Shown in pieces: positions 36,861 to 45,803 of a DNA stretch of 64,000 nucleotides. Origin of the DNA: Chryseobacterium sp. SSA4.19 (lineage in GTDB: Bacteria; Bacteroidota; Bacteroidia; Flavobacteriales; Weeksellaceae). The notes beneath the pieces are model-generated. The model did no database searches and had not been told where the DNA came from. It was given only the letters and a program-made list of their open reading frames with translations. The number at the start of each line of letters is the position of its first letter. Position 1 is the stretch's first letter. Location: NCBI RefSeq assembly GCF_022601875.1, contig NZ_JAKVIP010000013.1, positions 62,001 through 126,000 on the forward strand, read 5' to 3'. The position numbers and the translations under genes are program-made.

Positions 36861-37370
36861 TTAAGCTTTCGGGTCCGGAACAAAAGTCCGCTGTGCAAGC
36901 TCCTGGTCAAAAAGATATAAAGCGGAAGGGTTATCACTTACCATTTTTATTTTTGTTACCAGCTGGGAAGCACTTGCCTCTTCTTCTACCTGCTCATTAA
37001 TAAACCATTGTAAAAAAGAAGTCGTGGCAAAATCACCTTCATCATTAGCATTTTTTACAATATTGAATATGCTTTTTGTTACTTTTTTTTCGTGTTCAAG
37101 TGCTTTCTCAAAAATATCAATGGCCCCGATGAACTCATGTGGAGGTTTCGGAATTTCCCCGATAATAATTTCCCCGCCTACATCATTAAGATAATCAAAC
37201 ATTTTATCAGCGTGCATCAGCTCCTCTTTGCTTTGAACCCTGAAATAATTGGCAATTCCGTCAAGATCCTTTGCTGAAAACCAGGCAGACATTGACAGAT
37301 AATATTGTGCAGCATATTGTTCGTGAGCTATTTGTTCGTTAATTAACTTTGCAATTTTCTCGCTAACCAT
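36861..37370 (-). CDS. Ferritin (FtnA type)
   Basis: Iron-storage four-helix-bundle protein of 169 residues. Start chosen at the ATG at 37370 (MVSEKIAKLINEQI), the usual N-terminus of bacterial ferritins; a promoter box overlaps the longer TTG start. Ferroxidase-centre residues are visible in NEQIAHEQYAAQYYLSM, SKEELMHADKMFDY and INEQVEEEASA. No heme-ligand Met of bacterioferritin is evident, so I call it ferritin, not Bfr. It would oxidise and store Fe(II) in a 24-mer shell in the cytosol. It is monocistronic. Confidence 0.93.
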   Translation of the reverse strand: MVSEKIAKLINEQIAHEQYAAQYYLSMSAWFSAKDLDGIANYFRVQSKEELMHADKMFDYLNDVGGEIIIGEIPKPPHEFIGAIDIFEKALEHEKKVTKSIFNIVKNANDEGDFATTSFLQWFINEQVEEEASASQLVTKIKMVSDNPSALYLFDQELAQRTFVPDPKA

Positions 37371-37388
37371 AAGTAATAAATTTACAGT

Positions 37389-37418
37389 CAAAATTAGGGA
37401 ATAAAACCCTAAATCAAA
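37389..37418 (-). promoter_or_regulatory. Promoter of the ferritin gene
   Basis: On the minus strand TTTG (37418-37415), 18 bases, then TAATTTTG (37396-37389), 18 bases before the ATG. Fits TTG-N17-23-TAnnTTTG. I see no obvious metal-regulator palindrome over it. Confidence 0.55.
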
Positions 37419-37444
37419 AGTTTTAATACAAGTTTAATAAGAAA

Positions 37445-37464
37445 GGACGGAATAAATCCCGTCC
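37445..37464 (-). terminator. Terminator of the Spy-like gene
   Basis: GGACGG (37445-37450) pairs with CCGTCC (37459-37464), extended by AAA/TTT-type pairs, followed on the minus strand by TTTCTTATT. Confidence 0.65.
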
Positions 37465-37495
37465 CTTAACACACTAAAAACACTTAAACTATAAA

Positions 37496-37957
37496 CTACT
37501 TATTTTTATCCGGAGCTGCCATATCCATTGGTTTATGCCTTTTTTCTCCCTTCAATCCTTTTTCTTTCATCGCCATTCTCCGTTGTTCCATTTTAGCTTT
37601 TCTGTCAGCCTGCCATTTATCATATTGCTGGGGAGTTAAAATTTGCTTCATATCTGCATCCATCTGCGCTCTTTTCGCTTTCATCTCCTGCATTTTAGCT
37701 TGTCGCTGATCTTTGTTTTTCTCAAAATCAGCTTTCATCTCAGCTTTTCTCTTATCATGTAGTGCTTTGATCTGTGCTACCTGAGATTGATTTAAATTGA
37801 GATCCTTTTGCAGCTTGTCCAAATGTTCCTTTTCTCTTTCCTGAAATCTCTGGTGCATCTCCGCTCTTCTTTCTCCTTTATCCTGTGGCGGAGTTTGTTG
37901 AGCCATTACAAAACTTCCTGTTCCGATAAACGCTATTGCTAAAACTAACTTTTTCAT
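37496..37957 (-). CDS. Spy/CpxP-like periplasmic helical protein
   Basis: A 153-residue exported protein. The start is set at the ATG at 37957 (MKKLVLAIAFIG), which begins a signal peptide ending near SFVMAQ; a further ATG lies at 37984. The mature protein is almost entirely charged helix, rich in Lys, Glu, Gln and Met, with LDKLQKDLNLNQSQVAQIKAL and ILTPQQYDKW. The LTxxQ-like turns are the hallmark of the Spy/CpxP/LTXXQ superfamily of periplasmic chaperones. A chaperone or metal-stress role is possible but not shown. Neighbour on the left is ferritin, on the right an Asn/Gly-rich secreted protein. Confidence 0.75.
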   Translation of the reverse strand: MKKLVLAIAFIGTGSFVMAQQTPPQDKGERRAEMHQRFQEREKEHLDKLQKDLNLNQSQVAQIKALHDKRKAEMKADFEKNKDQRQAKMQEMKAKRAQMDADMKQILTPQQYDKWQADRKAKMEQRRMAMKEKGLKGEKRHKPMDMAAPDKNK

Positions 37958-38081
37958 ATTTTTAAAAATTAAATTAATTGTCATATATCTTTTTGATTAT
38001 AAGTTAAAATAAAAGTTAAACAACAAAATTCACAAAATATGTTAAAATTTATTATTAAATAACCAAAGCACAAAAACAAAA

Positions 38082-38109
38082 GAAGAGCAGATCATAAGAC
38101 CTGCCCTTC
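38082..38109 (-). terminator. Terminator of the Asn/Gly/Arg-rich protein gene
   Basis: GAAGAGCAG (38082-38090) and CTGCCCTTC (38101-38109) pair with one mismatch. On the minus strand the stem is followed by TTTTGTTTTT. Confidence 0.7.
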
Positions 38110-38136
38110 ACACCACTTAAATATAATATATGAAAA

Positions 38137-39132
38137 TTAATTTTTTGCAAATCCGGTTCTGAAACCACGGTTACCATTTCTTTCTCCATTACTATTCTGC
38201 TGTCTCGGTGCTGAATTTTCACTTCTTCTGAAACCTCCTTCATTCCTAAAGCCGCCGCCGTTATTCTCTCTTCTCGGGGCTTCCTCTCTCCTTACTTCGC
38301 CATTCCCTCGAAATCCTCCTCCATTATTATTTCTTATGCCTCCGTTATTTTCAGCACGCTCTGTCCTGAAGCCTCCGCTGTTTCTTATCCCACCGCTATT
38401 CCGAATCCCGTTGTTTTCATTTCTGAAACCGGTATTGTTATTCCTGTTCTCAGCCTGTCCACGGAAACTTCCGCCGTTATTTCCATCTCTCACCGGTCCT
38501 CTGAAACCGTTATCAGGTCTCTGGCTTCTTACAATATTAATCGTCGGGTTATCCATTCTGCGAAATCTGACCCGGTCTACCCTGTATAAATTGATGTTAA
38601 TATTTCTGTAGCGCGGCATTGGTCTGCAGATGGCAGCATAATGTGATCTTCTGTAATTCTGGAAATACACTACCGGGCTGTATCCTCTGTAATAATTATT
38701 CTGGAAAATCACAAAGACCCTTGGCCCCATAATTCTTTCCAGTGCATAGAATCGGTCATAATACCATCTGTCAGGGTTGTATCTGTAAAAATTATTCCAG
38801 GTGGAAAAACCTGAATACAGATTGTTCAGCCTTATAATCTGATCGATCTGCCATGGCGCCAGTCTGTTTTGATTAAAGAACAAATTCCAGTTGATGCTTG
38901 AAATACTGTTCCTGTAGTCATTGTAATTGCTTTGATAATAAGTATTAGGATAATAATCCTGAGGATAGTTGTAATAATAATCATCAGGGAAGTAATTCTG
39001 GTCATCCTGGTCACTGTAATATCCTCCATCATTCTGATAATATCCTCCATCATCCCATCCGTTATCCGGATACTGCTGAGCAAGAGCTAAAGTCGCTATG
39101 CCCAAAGCAAAACTGATTAATATTTTTTTCAT
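38137..39132 (-). CDS. Secreted low-complexity protein rich in Tyr/Asp (N-terminal) and Asn/Gly/Arg (C-terminal)
   Basis: A 331-residue exported protein with a signal peptide (ending near LALAQ). Residues 20-70 are dominated by Tyr, Asp and Asn (repeats like DDYYYNYPQDYYP). Residues about 75-190 form the only ordinary domain: NWNLFFNQNRLAPWQIDQIIRLN, a Tyr/Arg-rich middle, and GPRVFVIFQNNYYRGYSPVVYFQNY. From residue 200 to the end, Gly, Asn and Arg form irregular repeats around NNGGFR and RNSGGI. I recognise no family. The basic Gly/Asn/Arg tail could bind nucleic acid, polysaccharide or the cell surface, as guess only. Confidence 0.75.
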   Translation of the reverse strand: MKKILISFALGIATLALAQQYPDNGWDDGGYYQNDGGYYSDQDDQNYFPDDYYYNYPQDYYPNTYYQSNYNDYRNSISSINWNLFFNQNRLAPWQIDQIIRLNNLYSGFSTWNNFYRYNPDRWYYDRFYALERIMGPRVFVIFQNNYYRGYSPVVYFQNYRRSHYAAICRPMPRYRNININLYRVDRVRFRRMDNPTINIVRSQRPDNGFRGPVRDGNNGGSFRGQAENRNNNTGFRNENNGIRNSGGIRNSGGFRTERAENNGGIRNNNGGGFRGNGEVRREEAPRRENNGGGFRNEGGFRRSENSAPRQQNSNGERNGNRGFRTGFAKN

Positions 39133-39200
39133 TTTATAGCCGTTAATTGGTTAGTATATAATAGAATATCCTATTTCTATCTTTTTGATATAAATAAAAA

Positions 39201-39232
39201 AAAGAAGTTAAATCCTATGATAAAACTTCTTT
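39201..39232 (-). terminator. Terminator of malQ
   Basis: AAAGAAGTT (39201-39209) pairs with AACTTCTTT (39224-39232); the minus strand then runs into seven T. Lies about 40 bases past the stop. Confidence 0.8.
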
Positions 39233-39270
39233 ATATTTGTTATTAATTAATTGATAATCAAATGTTAAAT

Positions 39271-41922
39271 TTACGATCTTCCACTGTTGATCACCCAGTC
39301 TGCGATCTTTCGGTTAAAATCTGACCGTCCTTTCAGATCTTCCAATTTAAGGTGCATTCTATACCTCCAATAGTGTGGAAAAACCGCCGGGTTATTGATT
39401 CTTTCATTATGCATTTCGATATTCGTAAGTTCTTTATCGGTTGTCAGGAACTCCTGGATCGGGAAAATAGCCAGCATGGCATCATTATAAAGATGCTGTT
39501 TCATAATGATTTCAGCGAGACGGGCATCCATTTCCTCAGGAGCTTTTCCGTACTGAACCAGTTGCTCATTAAAGTAACGTTGCGTTAAAATCGGATTTTC
39601 CTGCCACCATTGCCTCAATGTAGAGCTGTCATGAGAAGAAGCAGTCACTACATTCATATAACCGGCCTTTTCAGGACTGTAAAAAGGAAGGTGATCTGAA
39701 GGCATACGCTGCACTTTAAGCGCAATAATAGCCAGCTCATCCATCACTACCGGAACACAGTCCGGAACCAGGCCAAGATCTTCACCACAAATCAGCATTT
39801 GGGTTGCGTTAAGGATAACCGGAAGTTTCTCCATGGCTTTCTCATACCATAGCTGGTCCTGCCGTACGAAGAAATAATCCTGATAAAGATCGTAGATGGA
39901 TTTCTTTTCCCAGTCTGAAAGATGCTGGTAAGAATCCGTATGATAGACATTGAATCTCGGATGATATACAATCTGCCCGTTTCTTTCTTCAATTAAGAAT
40001 AATACATTTGCGCACAATGCAATCAGCTGCTCTTCAATCGGGCCGTGCGGATTTTTCTTAAAGAAGTCAGTCAATTTCCGTTGGGTGTTGAATTCTTCTT
40101 TAAATACGTAGGTTCCATTCTGATGATCGTCCATAAACACCAGCGCATCCTCCTTATTATCCCCAAAATAATTCAATAAGATCTGATCATTAATAAATGG
40201 TTGGCAGTATCGGTCAAAATTAAACGGAATATGGCGGGCGTTGAATTCTTCAAGCGTTACAGGAACGGCAGGATAAAAATATCCTAAAATTCCCTGTGTA
40301 GCGGAAACCGGCATTCTCCAGATTCTGAAAAATCCTAGAATATGATCAATCCTCATCGCATCAAAATACTGTTCCAATGCTTTGAACCTGTTTTTCCACC
40401 ACTGGTAATCATTGGCTTTCATGGCTTCCCAATTGTACGTCGGAAATTCCCAATTCTGCCCGAGCTCCGTGAACTGGTCCGGTGGTGCTCCTGCCTGAAA
40501 ATCCATCCCGAATAATTCCGGCTCTGTCCATGCTTCCACAGAATACCTGTAAATACCAATCGGCAGATCTCCTTTCACAGAAACTTCTAAACTATGAATA
40601 TAGTCGATAGCATCTTTAAGCTGCTGATGAAGCTGGTACTGCACCCATGCATGAAGCATAGAAGTTTCGTACTCTTTACTTTTAATGTTAAAAAAAGGAG
40701 CGATCTTTCCTGCTACGTATTTTTTATGGGTTTTCCATTCGGTAAAATTCGGCGTTTTATATTTATCCCTCAATACACAAAATGCAGCATACGGGATGAG
40801 CCAGCTTTCATTGTCTTTAATAAATTTCTTAAAGTTCCTGTCTTTATAAATTTTATCCTTGTTGGTCGTAAAAACCGTCTTCAGGTATTTCCACTTTCCG
40901 GAAATCATTTTTTCGTAATCAATTAATTCCAGGGCATTAAGCTCTGCTTTTTCTTTTTCATATTCCTGAAGAATATCTTCCGGTAATTTAAAATCAAGAT
41001 TCTCTAAAGAAATATACTGTGGATGCAGCGCGTATACAGAGACTGCTGCATAAGGATAGGAATCCGTCCATGAATAATTGGCCGTGGTATCATTAATAGG
41101 TAAAATCTGAATGATCCCAAGCTGCGTTTCTTTTGTCCAGTCTGCAAGCTTTTTAAGATCAGAAAATTCCCCGACTCCAAAGCCATCCTCTGTTCTTAAT
41201 GAAAACACAGGAATAGCCACTCCCGCATCATGATACATCTGGTAGAGCTTAAATTTAAAATAGTGATCTGAAACGATCTGTAAAGCATCTTTTGAGGAGT
41301 TGGGTAAAGCAAAGCGGTTTTCACCTGTTTCAATATCGATTACTTCCTGTTTTTCAATATCATAAAGCCCATATTTATACTGGATGAGCTCATTTTCAGG
41401 AATTTCTACAGAAACTTCCCAGACCCCAATACGGGTCTGATATAAATGAAGAACATTTTCATATTGCCAGCTTCCTAAAGAAGGCGTGCTTCCAAACAGC
41501 ACAATTTTCCAGTTAGGGTTATAAACAGGAGCTTCAAGCCTGAATAAATGGGTATGCTTTTTTAACACTGAAATTCTCTCAGGTTTAAATGCATTCAGCT
41601 TATTGTGAAGGATTTTATTATTTAAATAGTTCTCCGGGAAATTTTTATTATTCCACTTGTCAAAAATTACAAATTCCTTATAGTTATGGGGAAAATTAAG
41701 ATAATGATGAGCAAATTCTTCTCTCAGGACATTCCCTTTTTCACCGACCAGCTGATACCGGTAAGAAACGGATTTTGAAAAGTAATCGATCTCGCATTTC
41801 CATAAATCATTTTGGGTATAAAACATAGGATAAGTCTTGAATACAGCACCTTCTTCAGTGACTATCAACTGTAGTTTTTCTCCCGCTTTCACGCTGTAAC
41901 CTACATTAAAGTATAGCTTCAT
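39271..41922 (-). CDS. malQ: 4-alpha-glucanotransferase with N-terminal starch-binding domains
   Basis: GH77 amylomaltase of 883 residues that transfers alpha-1,4-glucan segments, used in glycogen or maltodextrin turnover. Residues about 1-110 and 125-220 look like two CBM20-type starch-binding domains (the second with IVLFGSTPSLGSWQYENVL and YKYGLYDIEK). The catalytic domain follows: IIQILPINDTT, MRIDHILGFFRIW with the nucleophile Asp, GEDLGLVPD with the acid/base Glu, and ASSHDSSTLRQWW. The two-CBM20 form is the usual Bacteroidetes architecture. No signal peptide, so it acts in the cytosol. Other glycogen genes are absent here. Confidence 0.9.
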   Translation of the reverse strand: MKLYFNVGYSVKAGEKLQLIVTEEGAVFKTYPMFYTQNDLWKCEIDYFSKSVSYRYQLVGEKGNVLREEFAHHYLNFPHNYKEFVIFDKWNNKNFPENYLNNKILHNKLNAFKPERISVLKKHTHLFRLEAPVYNPNWKIVLFGSTPSLGSWQYENVLHLYQTRIGVWEVSVEIPENELIQYKYGLYDIEKQEVIDIETGENRFALPNSSKDALQIVSDHYFKFKLYQMYHDAGVAIPVFSLRTEDGFGVGEFSDLKKLADWTKETQLGIIQILPINDTTANYSWTDSYPYAAVSVYALHPQYISLENLDFKLPEDILQEYEKEKAELNALELIDYEKMISGKWKYLKTVFTTNKDKIYKDRNFKKFIKDNESWLIPYAAFCVLRDKYKTPNFTEWKTHKKYVAGKIAPFFNIKSKEYETSMLHAWVQYQLHQQLKDAIDYIHSLEVSVKGDLPIGIYRYSVEAWTEPELFGMDFQAGAPPDQFTELGQNWEFPTYNWEAMKANDYQWWKNRFKALEQYFDAMRIDHILGFFRIWRMPVSATQGILGYFYPAVPVTLEEFNARHIPFNFDRYCQPFINDQILLNYFGDNKEDALVFMDDHQNGTYVFKEEFNTQRKLTDFFKKNPHGPIEEQLIALCANVLFLIEERNGQIVYHPRFNVYHTDSYQHLSDWEKKSIYDLYQDYFFVRQDQLWYEKAMEKLPVILNATQMLICGEDLGLVPDCVPVVMDELAIIALKVQRMPSDHLPFYSPEKAGYMNVVTASSHDSSTLRQWWQENPILTQRYFNEQLVQYGKAPEEMDARLAEIIMKQHLYNDAMLAIFPIQEFLTTDKELTNIEMHNERINNPAVFPHYWRYRMHLKLEDLKGRSDFNRKIADWVINSGRS

Positions 41923-41996
41923 TATCTATTTTTTTATAAAAATACATCTTAATATTGAAAAATAAAACTTCATGAATATCAAATATTTATTAAAAA

Positions 41997-42022
41997 AACC
42001 TTCTCAATACTGAAAAGGTTTC
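41997..42022 (-). terminator. Terminator of the T9SS protein gene 42045-43211
   Basis: AAACCTT (41997-42003) faces AAGGTTT (42016-42022), with further inner pairs, and the minus strand continues into a T-run. Confidence 0.7.
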
Positions 42023-42044
42023 ATTTTTTAATTGAAATGACAGA

Positions 42045-43211
42045 TTATTCTGTCACCATAATTTTTTTGTTTAACAATATTTTTCCTGATTCATCCGTAA
42101 TATTGACTAAATATGCTCCGCTCACCAGGCCTTTAAGATGAACCTGCTGATTTAACAATCCTCCTTTTACGGATAAATTCTGGCTGGTTACCTGTTTACC
42201 GGACAAATCAAAAACGGCAAATTTAATATTTCCCTTTACTGATGTATCATTAACGCTAACATTGATCATCTGTTCATTTACTCTTGTCGGATAAACGTCA
42301 ATATTAGCAAAAACGCTGCTTGAAACAGATTTATCATTCACAAAATACTTACTTGCCAAATCATAGATATGAAGATTTTGTTCACCTGCCAATTGAACAG
42401 CCTGTAAAGTATTCATTTCTACCTCGTATAAAGGAGCTCCTTTGGCACTGGCAATTACGACTTTCCCTTTTGAATTCACGGCAGAACCGTTGACTGAATA
42501 ATTATCCGGAATCCCTGTAATTTTACCTATAAATTTAGCGTTAAGCTCTTTCGTTGAAATTTTAAAAACATTTCCTGAAGTGGAAAAAACATAGAAATTA
42601 TTTTCTGCATCCGCAATCATATCTCCTCCGAAACCGCTTTCAATAGTGGTAAAAGAATTTTTCCCATTGGAAGCGTCATCCCTAATAATACCAAGATCAT
42701 TTACCGTATATTGGTTTCCTTTTCTGCTGATCTGCAGAAATTGGGTTCCGGCATTGTTAAGAGCATAAATACGTCCGTCATAACCTGTTGCCATTCTGGT
42801 CATATGAGAACTGATGTCACACGGACTGATCCGGGCCACATTGTTTTCCACCAAAGTAATTTCTTTGGTTTTTGAATTTAAAACATAAATATTTGAAGAA
42901 AACATCGGCATATAAACCAGGTTATTATTAAAAGGATCATAAGCCAGTGTTGCCATATTGACTGCCTGGGAATTATTATAGGTATTTTTATCTTCCGTAA
43001 CTGTCGCGCCCCGGTTTTGCGAAAATACTTTTGCAGGCGTATCAGCGGTAAATACCTTGTCTCCGGAAACACCGGTAGTTCCGTCAATAACCCTGAAATC
43101 ACTGAAGATTATACTGGGCGTATCTTTTCCTGTGAGCGCAAAAAAATCTTGCTGTGCATAGATATTAGCGGCTGATAACATTAAAAATAAAGGAAGTAAA
43201 TGTTTTTTCAT
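42045..43211 (-). CDS. Secreted beta-propeller-like protein with type IX sorting domain
   Basis: Exported protein of 388 residues: signal peptide (ending near NIYAQQ), a repeat-rich body and a T9SS type A C-terminal domain (from about residue 310: IDVYPTRVNEQMI; LSGKQVTSQNLSV; LVSGAYLVNITDESGKILL). The body has propeller-like blades (LAYDPFNNNLVYMPMFSSNIYVL; DGRIYALNNAGTQFLQI; DAENNFYVFSTSGNVFKI), probably a six- or seven-blade fold. No catalytic motif is evident. Likely a surface or secreted binding protein, substrate unknown. Monocistronic. Confidence 0.85.
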   Translation of the reverse strand: MKKHLLPLFLMLSAANIYAQQDFFALTGKDTPSIIFSDFRVIDGTTGVSGDKVFTADTPAKVFSQNRGATVTEDKNTYNNSQAVNMATLAYDPFNNNLVYMPMFSSNIYVLNSKTKEITLVENNVARISPCDISSHMTRMATGYDGRIYALNNAGTQFLQISRKGNQYTVNDLGIIRDDASNGKNSFTTIESGFGGDMIADAENNFYVFSTSGNVFKISTKELNAKFIGKITGIPDNYSVNGSAVNSKGKVVIASAKGAPLYEVEMNTLQAVQLAGEQNLHIYDLASKYFVNDKSVSSSVFANIDVYPTRVNEQMINVSVNDTSVKGNIKFAVFDLSGKQVTSQNLSVKGGLLNQQVHLKGLVSGAYLVNITDESGKILLNKKIMVTE

Positions 43212-43400
43212 AGTACAGTTATTTGGATTCGTAATGATTTTACTATGACTAAGTTACGCATTTTTCAGATCGCTTGATAGAAATTTTCAGATTTGAACTC
43301 TAATTTTTCAATTAATCATAAAGAAGAATCTTAAGTGAATATTAACGCAAATTAAATAACTTATCCATCATGCAATTTTATGAACTTTCTTTCAATAAAG

Positions 43401-43428
43401 AAAAAACTCCCACAGATTTGCGGGAGTT
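43401..43428 (-). terminator. Terminator of cysS
   Basis: AACTCCC (43405-43411) pairs with GGGAGTT (43422-43428) and the minus strand continues as TTTTTT, 24 bases beyond the cysS stop. Confidence 0.85.
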
Positions 43429-43451
43429 GATATTATCAATCGTTACTATTT

Positions 43452-44918
43452 TTAGTTCAGAATGTAAAACGTTCCGTCTCTTCCGTCTTTCAGCTCGATC
43501 CCTTCAGCAAGAAGCTTATCACGGATCTGATCTGAAAGCTCGAAATTCTTAGACTTTCTTGCCTGGTTTCTTAATTCAATGAGAACTTTCAGCGTCTGGT
43601 CCAGCTTTTCATTGTTATTTTCTTCGATGGTCTGTAAACCTAATACATCGAAAATAAGAGCATGTAAGGTTGACCTTAAATCTTCGAGGTCTTTCGTCGT
43701 AATAGTTTCTTTTCCGTCCTTTAAAGCAAAAATGTATTTTACTGCCTCAAATAAATGCGCGATCAGTACCGGAGAGTTGAAATCATCCGTCAAGGCATCA
43801 TAGGCTTTATTTTTCCATTCTTCTATACTGAAACCGGATTGCTTCTCATCAGCAGGGGTTACGTTTCCAAGCACTTTAACAGCCTCCATTAATCTGACAA
43901 ACCCTTTTTCACTGGCAATCATTGCATCATTAGAAATATCCAGTACGCTTCTGTAATGCGCCTGCAAAAAGCAGAAACGCACAATCGACGGATGGAAAGG
44001 CTTTTCAAAGAAATCATTTTCTCCGGTTACCAGCTGCATCGGCAAGATATAATTTCCTGTTGATTTACTCATACGCTGGGAATTCATGGTCAGCATATTC
44101 GCATGCATCCAGTAATTTACCGGAGCAGCATCATTGCAGGCTTTTCCCTGGGCAATTTCACATTCATGATGGGGAAATTTTAAATCCATCCCGCCTCCGT
44201 GGATATCAAAAGTTTCGCCCAGATATTTAGTGCTCATCGCAGTACATTCCAGGTGCCATCCCGGAAAACCTTCTCCCCAAGGGGAATTCCATCTCATGAT
44301 ATGCGCTGGAGACGCTTTTTTCCAAAGGGCAAAATCCTGAGGGTTTTTCTTTTCACCCTGCCCGTCCAGATCACGGGTATTTGCGAAGAGCTCCTCGATA
44401 TTTCTTTTTGACAATTCACCATAGTTCAATCCTCTGCTGTTGTATTCCAGCACATCAAAATAAACGGAACCGTTGCTTTCATAAGCAAATCCTTTTTCAA
44501 TGAGCTTTTGAGTCAATTCAATCTGCTCAACAATATGCCCCGTTGCTGTGGGCTCGATATTCGGAGGCAATAAATTAAACATCTCCAATACTTTATGAAA
44601 ATCAACCGTATATTTCTGTACGATTTCCATAGGTTCCAGTTTTTCCAGACGGGTCTGCTTCACAAACCTGTCATTATTAACATCTCCATCATCGGTAAGG
44701 TGGCCGGCATCAGTAATATTCCTTACATACCTTACTTTGTAACCCAAATGCGTCAGACTCCTGTAAATAAAATCAAAAGAGAGAAATGTCCGTACATTTC
44801 CCAAATGCACGTTGCTGTATACGGTAGGCCCGCAGACATACATTCCAACGTTTCCTTCAAGAATGGGTTTAAATATTTCTTTTGCTCCTGCGAGCGAGTT
44901 ATATATTTTTAATTGCAT
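43452..44918 (-). CDS. cysS: Cysteine-tRNA ligase
   Basis: Class I aminoacyl-tRNA synthetase of 488 residues that charges tRNA-Cys. Visible signatures are [21 protein letters not shown] with the zinc Cys and HIGH-type motif, [10 protein letters not shown] with a second zinc Cys, the HHECEIAQ zinc ligands, and RMSKSTGN for KMSKS. The C-terminal anticodon region ends with a helical stretch ([19 protein letters not shown]) typical of CysRS. It is downstream of folE on the same strand, separated by about 130 AT-rich bases containing a direct repeat of GATTTAAAATTAA. Confidence 0.95.
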   Translation of the reverse strand: MQLKIYNSLAGAKEIFKPILEGNVGMYVCGPTVYSNVHLGNVRTFLSFDFIYRSLTHLGYKVRYVRNITDAGHLTDDGDVNNDRFVKQTRLEKLEPMEIVQKYTVDFHKVLEMFNLLPPNIEPTATGHIVEQIELTQKLIEKGFAYESNGSVYFDVLEYNSRGLNYGELSKRNIEELFANTRDLDGQGEKKNPQDFALWKKASPAHIMRWNSPWGEGFPGWHLECTAMSTKYLGETFDIHGGGMDLKFPHHECEIAQGKACNDAAPVNYWMHANMLTMNSQRMSKSTGNYILPMQLVTGENDFFEKPFHPSIVRFCFLQAHYRSVLDISNDAMIASEKGFVRLMEAVKVLGNVTPADEKQSGFSIEEWKNKAYDALTDDFNSPVLIAHLFEAVKYIFALKDGKETITTKDLEDLRSTLHALIFDVLGLQTIEENNNEKLDQTLKVLIELRNQARKSKNFELSDQIRDKLLAEGIELKDGRDGTFYILN

Positions 44919-45047
44919 TGATTTAAAATTAAAAGATTAATGATTATAAGATTTAAAATTAATTGAAACAAATTGTGTCGCAACAAATAATTGTCATTAC
45001 AAAAATCTTATATGAAACTTTTTTAAATTTTATCATCAGTATTGAAT

Positions 45048-45716
45048 TTAATAGTCCAGTTTCGCATGGCTTCCCACATAATGCAGGAATTCCTGACGGG
45101 TGATAGGATTGGTCCTGAAAATGCCGCTCAACTCTGCCGTAATCGTAGAACTTGCGGTGTCTTTTATTCCCCTGCAATTTACACAAAGGTGTTTTGCATC
45201 GATGATACAGGCCACATCTTTTGTTCCCAACGCTTCTTTTAACGCATCTACAATCTGCATGGTCAGCCTTTCCTGAACCTGCGGTCTTTTTGCATAATAA
45301 TCAACGATTCTGTTGATTTTTGAAAGACCGATCACTTCACCGTTCGAAATATAAGCAACGTGTGCCCTTCCGATAATCGGCAAAAAGTGATGTTCACAGA
45401 ATGAATATACGGTAATATCTTTTTCTACCAGCATCTGCCGGTATTTATATTTATTGGAAAAGGTAGAAATTCCCGGCTTATTTTCCGGAAGAAGGCCTCC
45501 GAAAATTTCATTGACATACATTTTGGCAACACGCTTCGGTGAATCCTTCAAGGAATCATCAGTCATATCAAGGCCTAATGTTTCCATGATTTCGCTAAAA
45601 AGCCCTGTAATTTTCTCTATTTTCTCCTCTGGCGATTTATCAAAAGCATCTTTCCTGATAGGCGTATGTTCCTTTCCCGTGAAAATATCATCGTCGTTAT
45701 CCGTAAAATCAACCAT
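45048..45716 (-). CDS. folE: GTP cyclohydrolase I
   Basis: Converts GTP to dihydroneopterin triphosphate, first step of tetrahydrofolate synthesis. Type I enzyme of 222 residues. The zinc-binding and catalytic segments are CEHHFLPIIGRAHVAY and HLCVNCRGIKD, with SKINRIVDYYAKRPQVQERL between. The N-terminal 50 residues are less conserved, as usual. It is divergent from the gene at 45804 and upstream of cysS. Its folate product feeds the methyl-folate used by MetF and MetH encoded 2-9 kb away. Confidence 0.94.
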   Translation of the reverse strand: MVDFTDNDDDIFTGKEHTPIRKDAFDKSPEEKIEKITGLFSEIMETLGLDMTDDSLKDSPKRVAKMYVNEIFGGLLPENKPGISTFSNKYKYRQMLVEKDITVYSFCEHHFLPIIGRAHVAYISNGEVIGLSKINRIVDYYAKRPQVQERLTMQIVDALKEALGTKDVACIIDAKHLCVNCRGIKDTASSTITAELSGIFRTNPITRQEFLHYVGSHAKLDY

Positions 45717-45803
45717 TTTTATTTAATTTGCAGCAAAAATACGGATAATATCTGTTTTGTTTATTTCAAATTAAATTAAAAATCACCTTTCAATCTACGC
45801 CTT

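Noticed and set aside
37371..37391. Longer TTG start for ferritin
   Set aside because: The extra seven codons overlap the promoter -7 box, and MVSEKIAKLINEQI is the usual ferritin N-terminus.
38055..38243. 62-codon minus frame overlapping the end of the Asn/Gly-rich gene
   Set aside because: Covers the terminator hairpin and lacks any recognisable feature.
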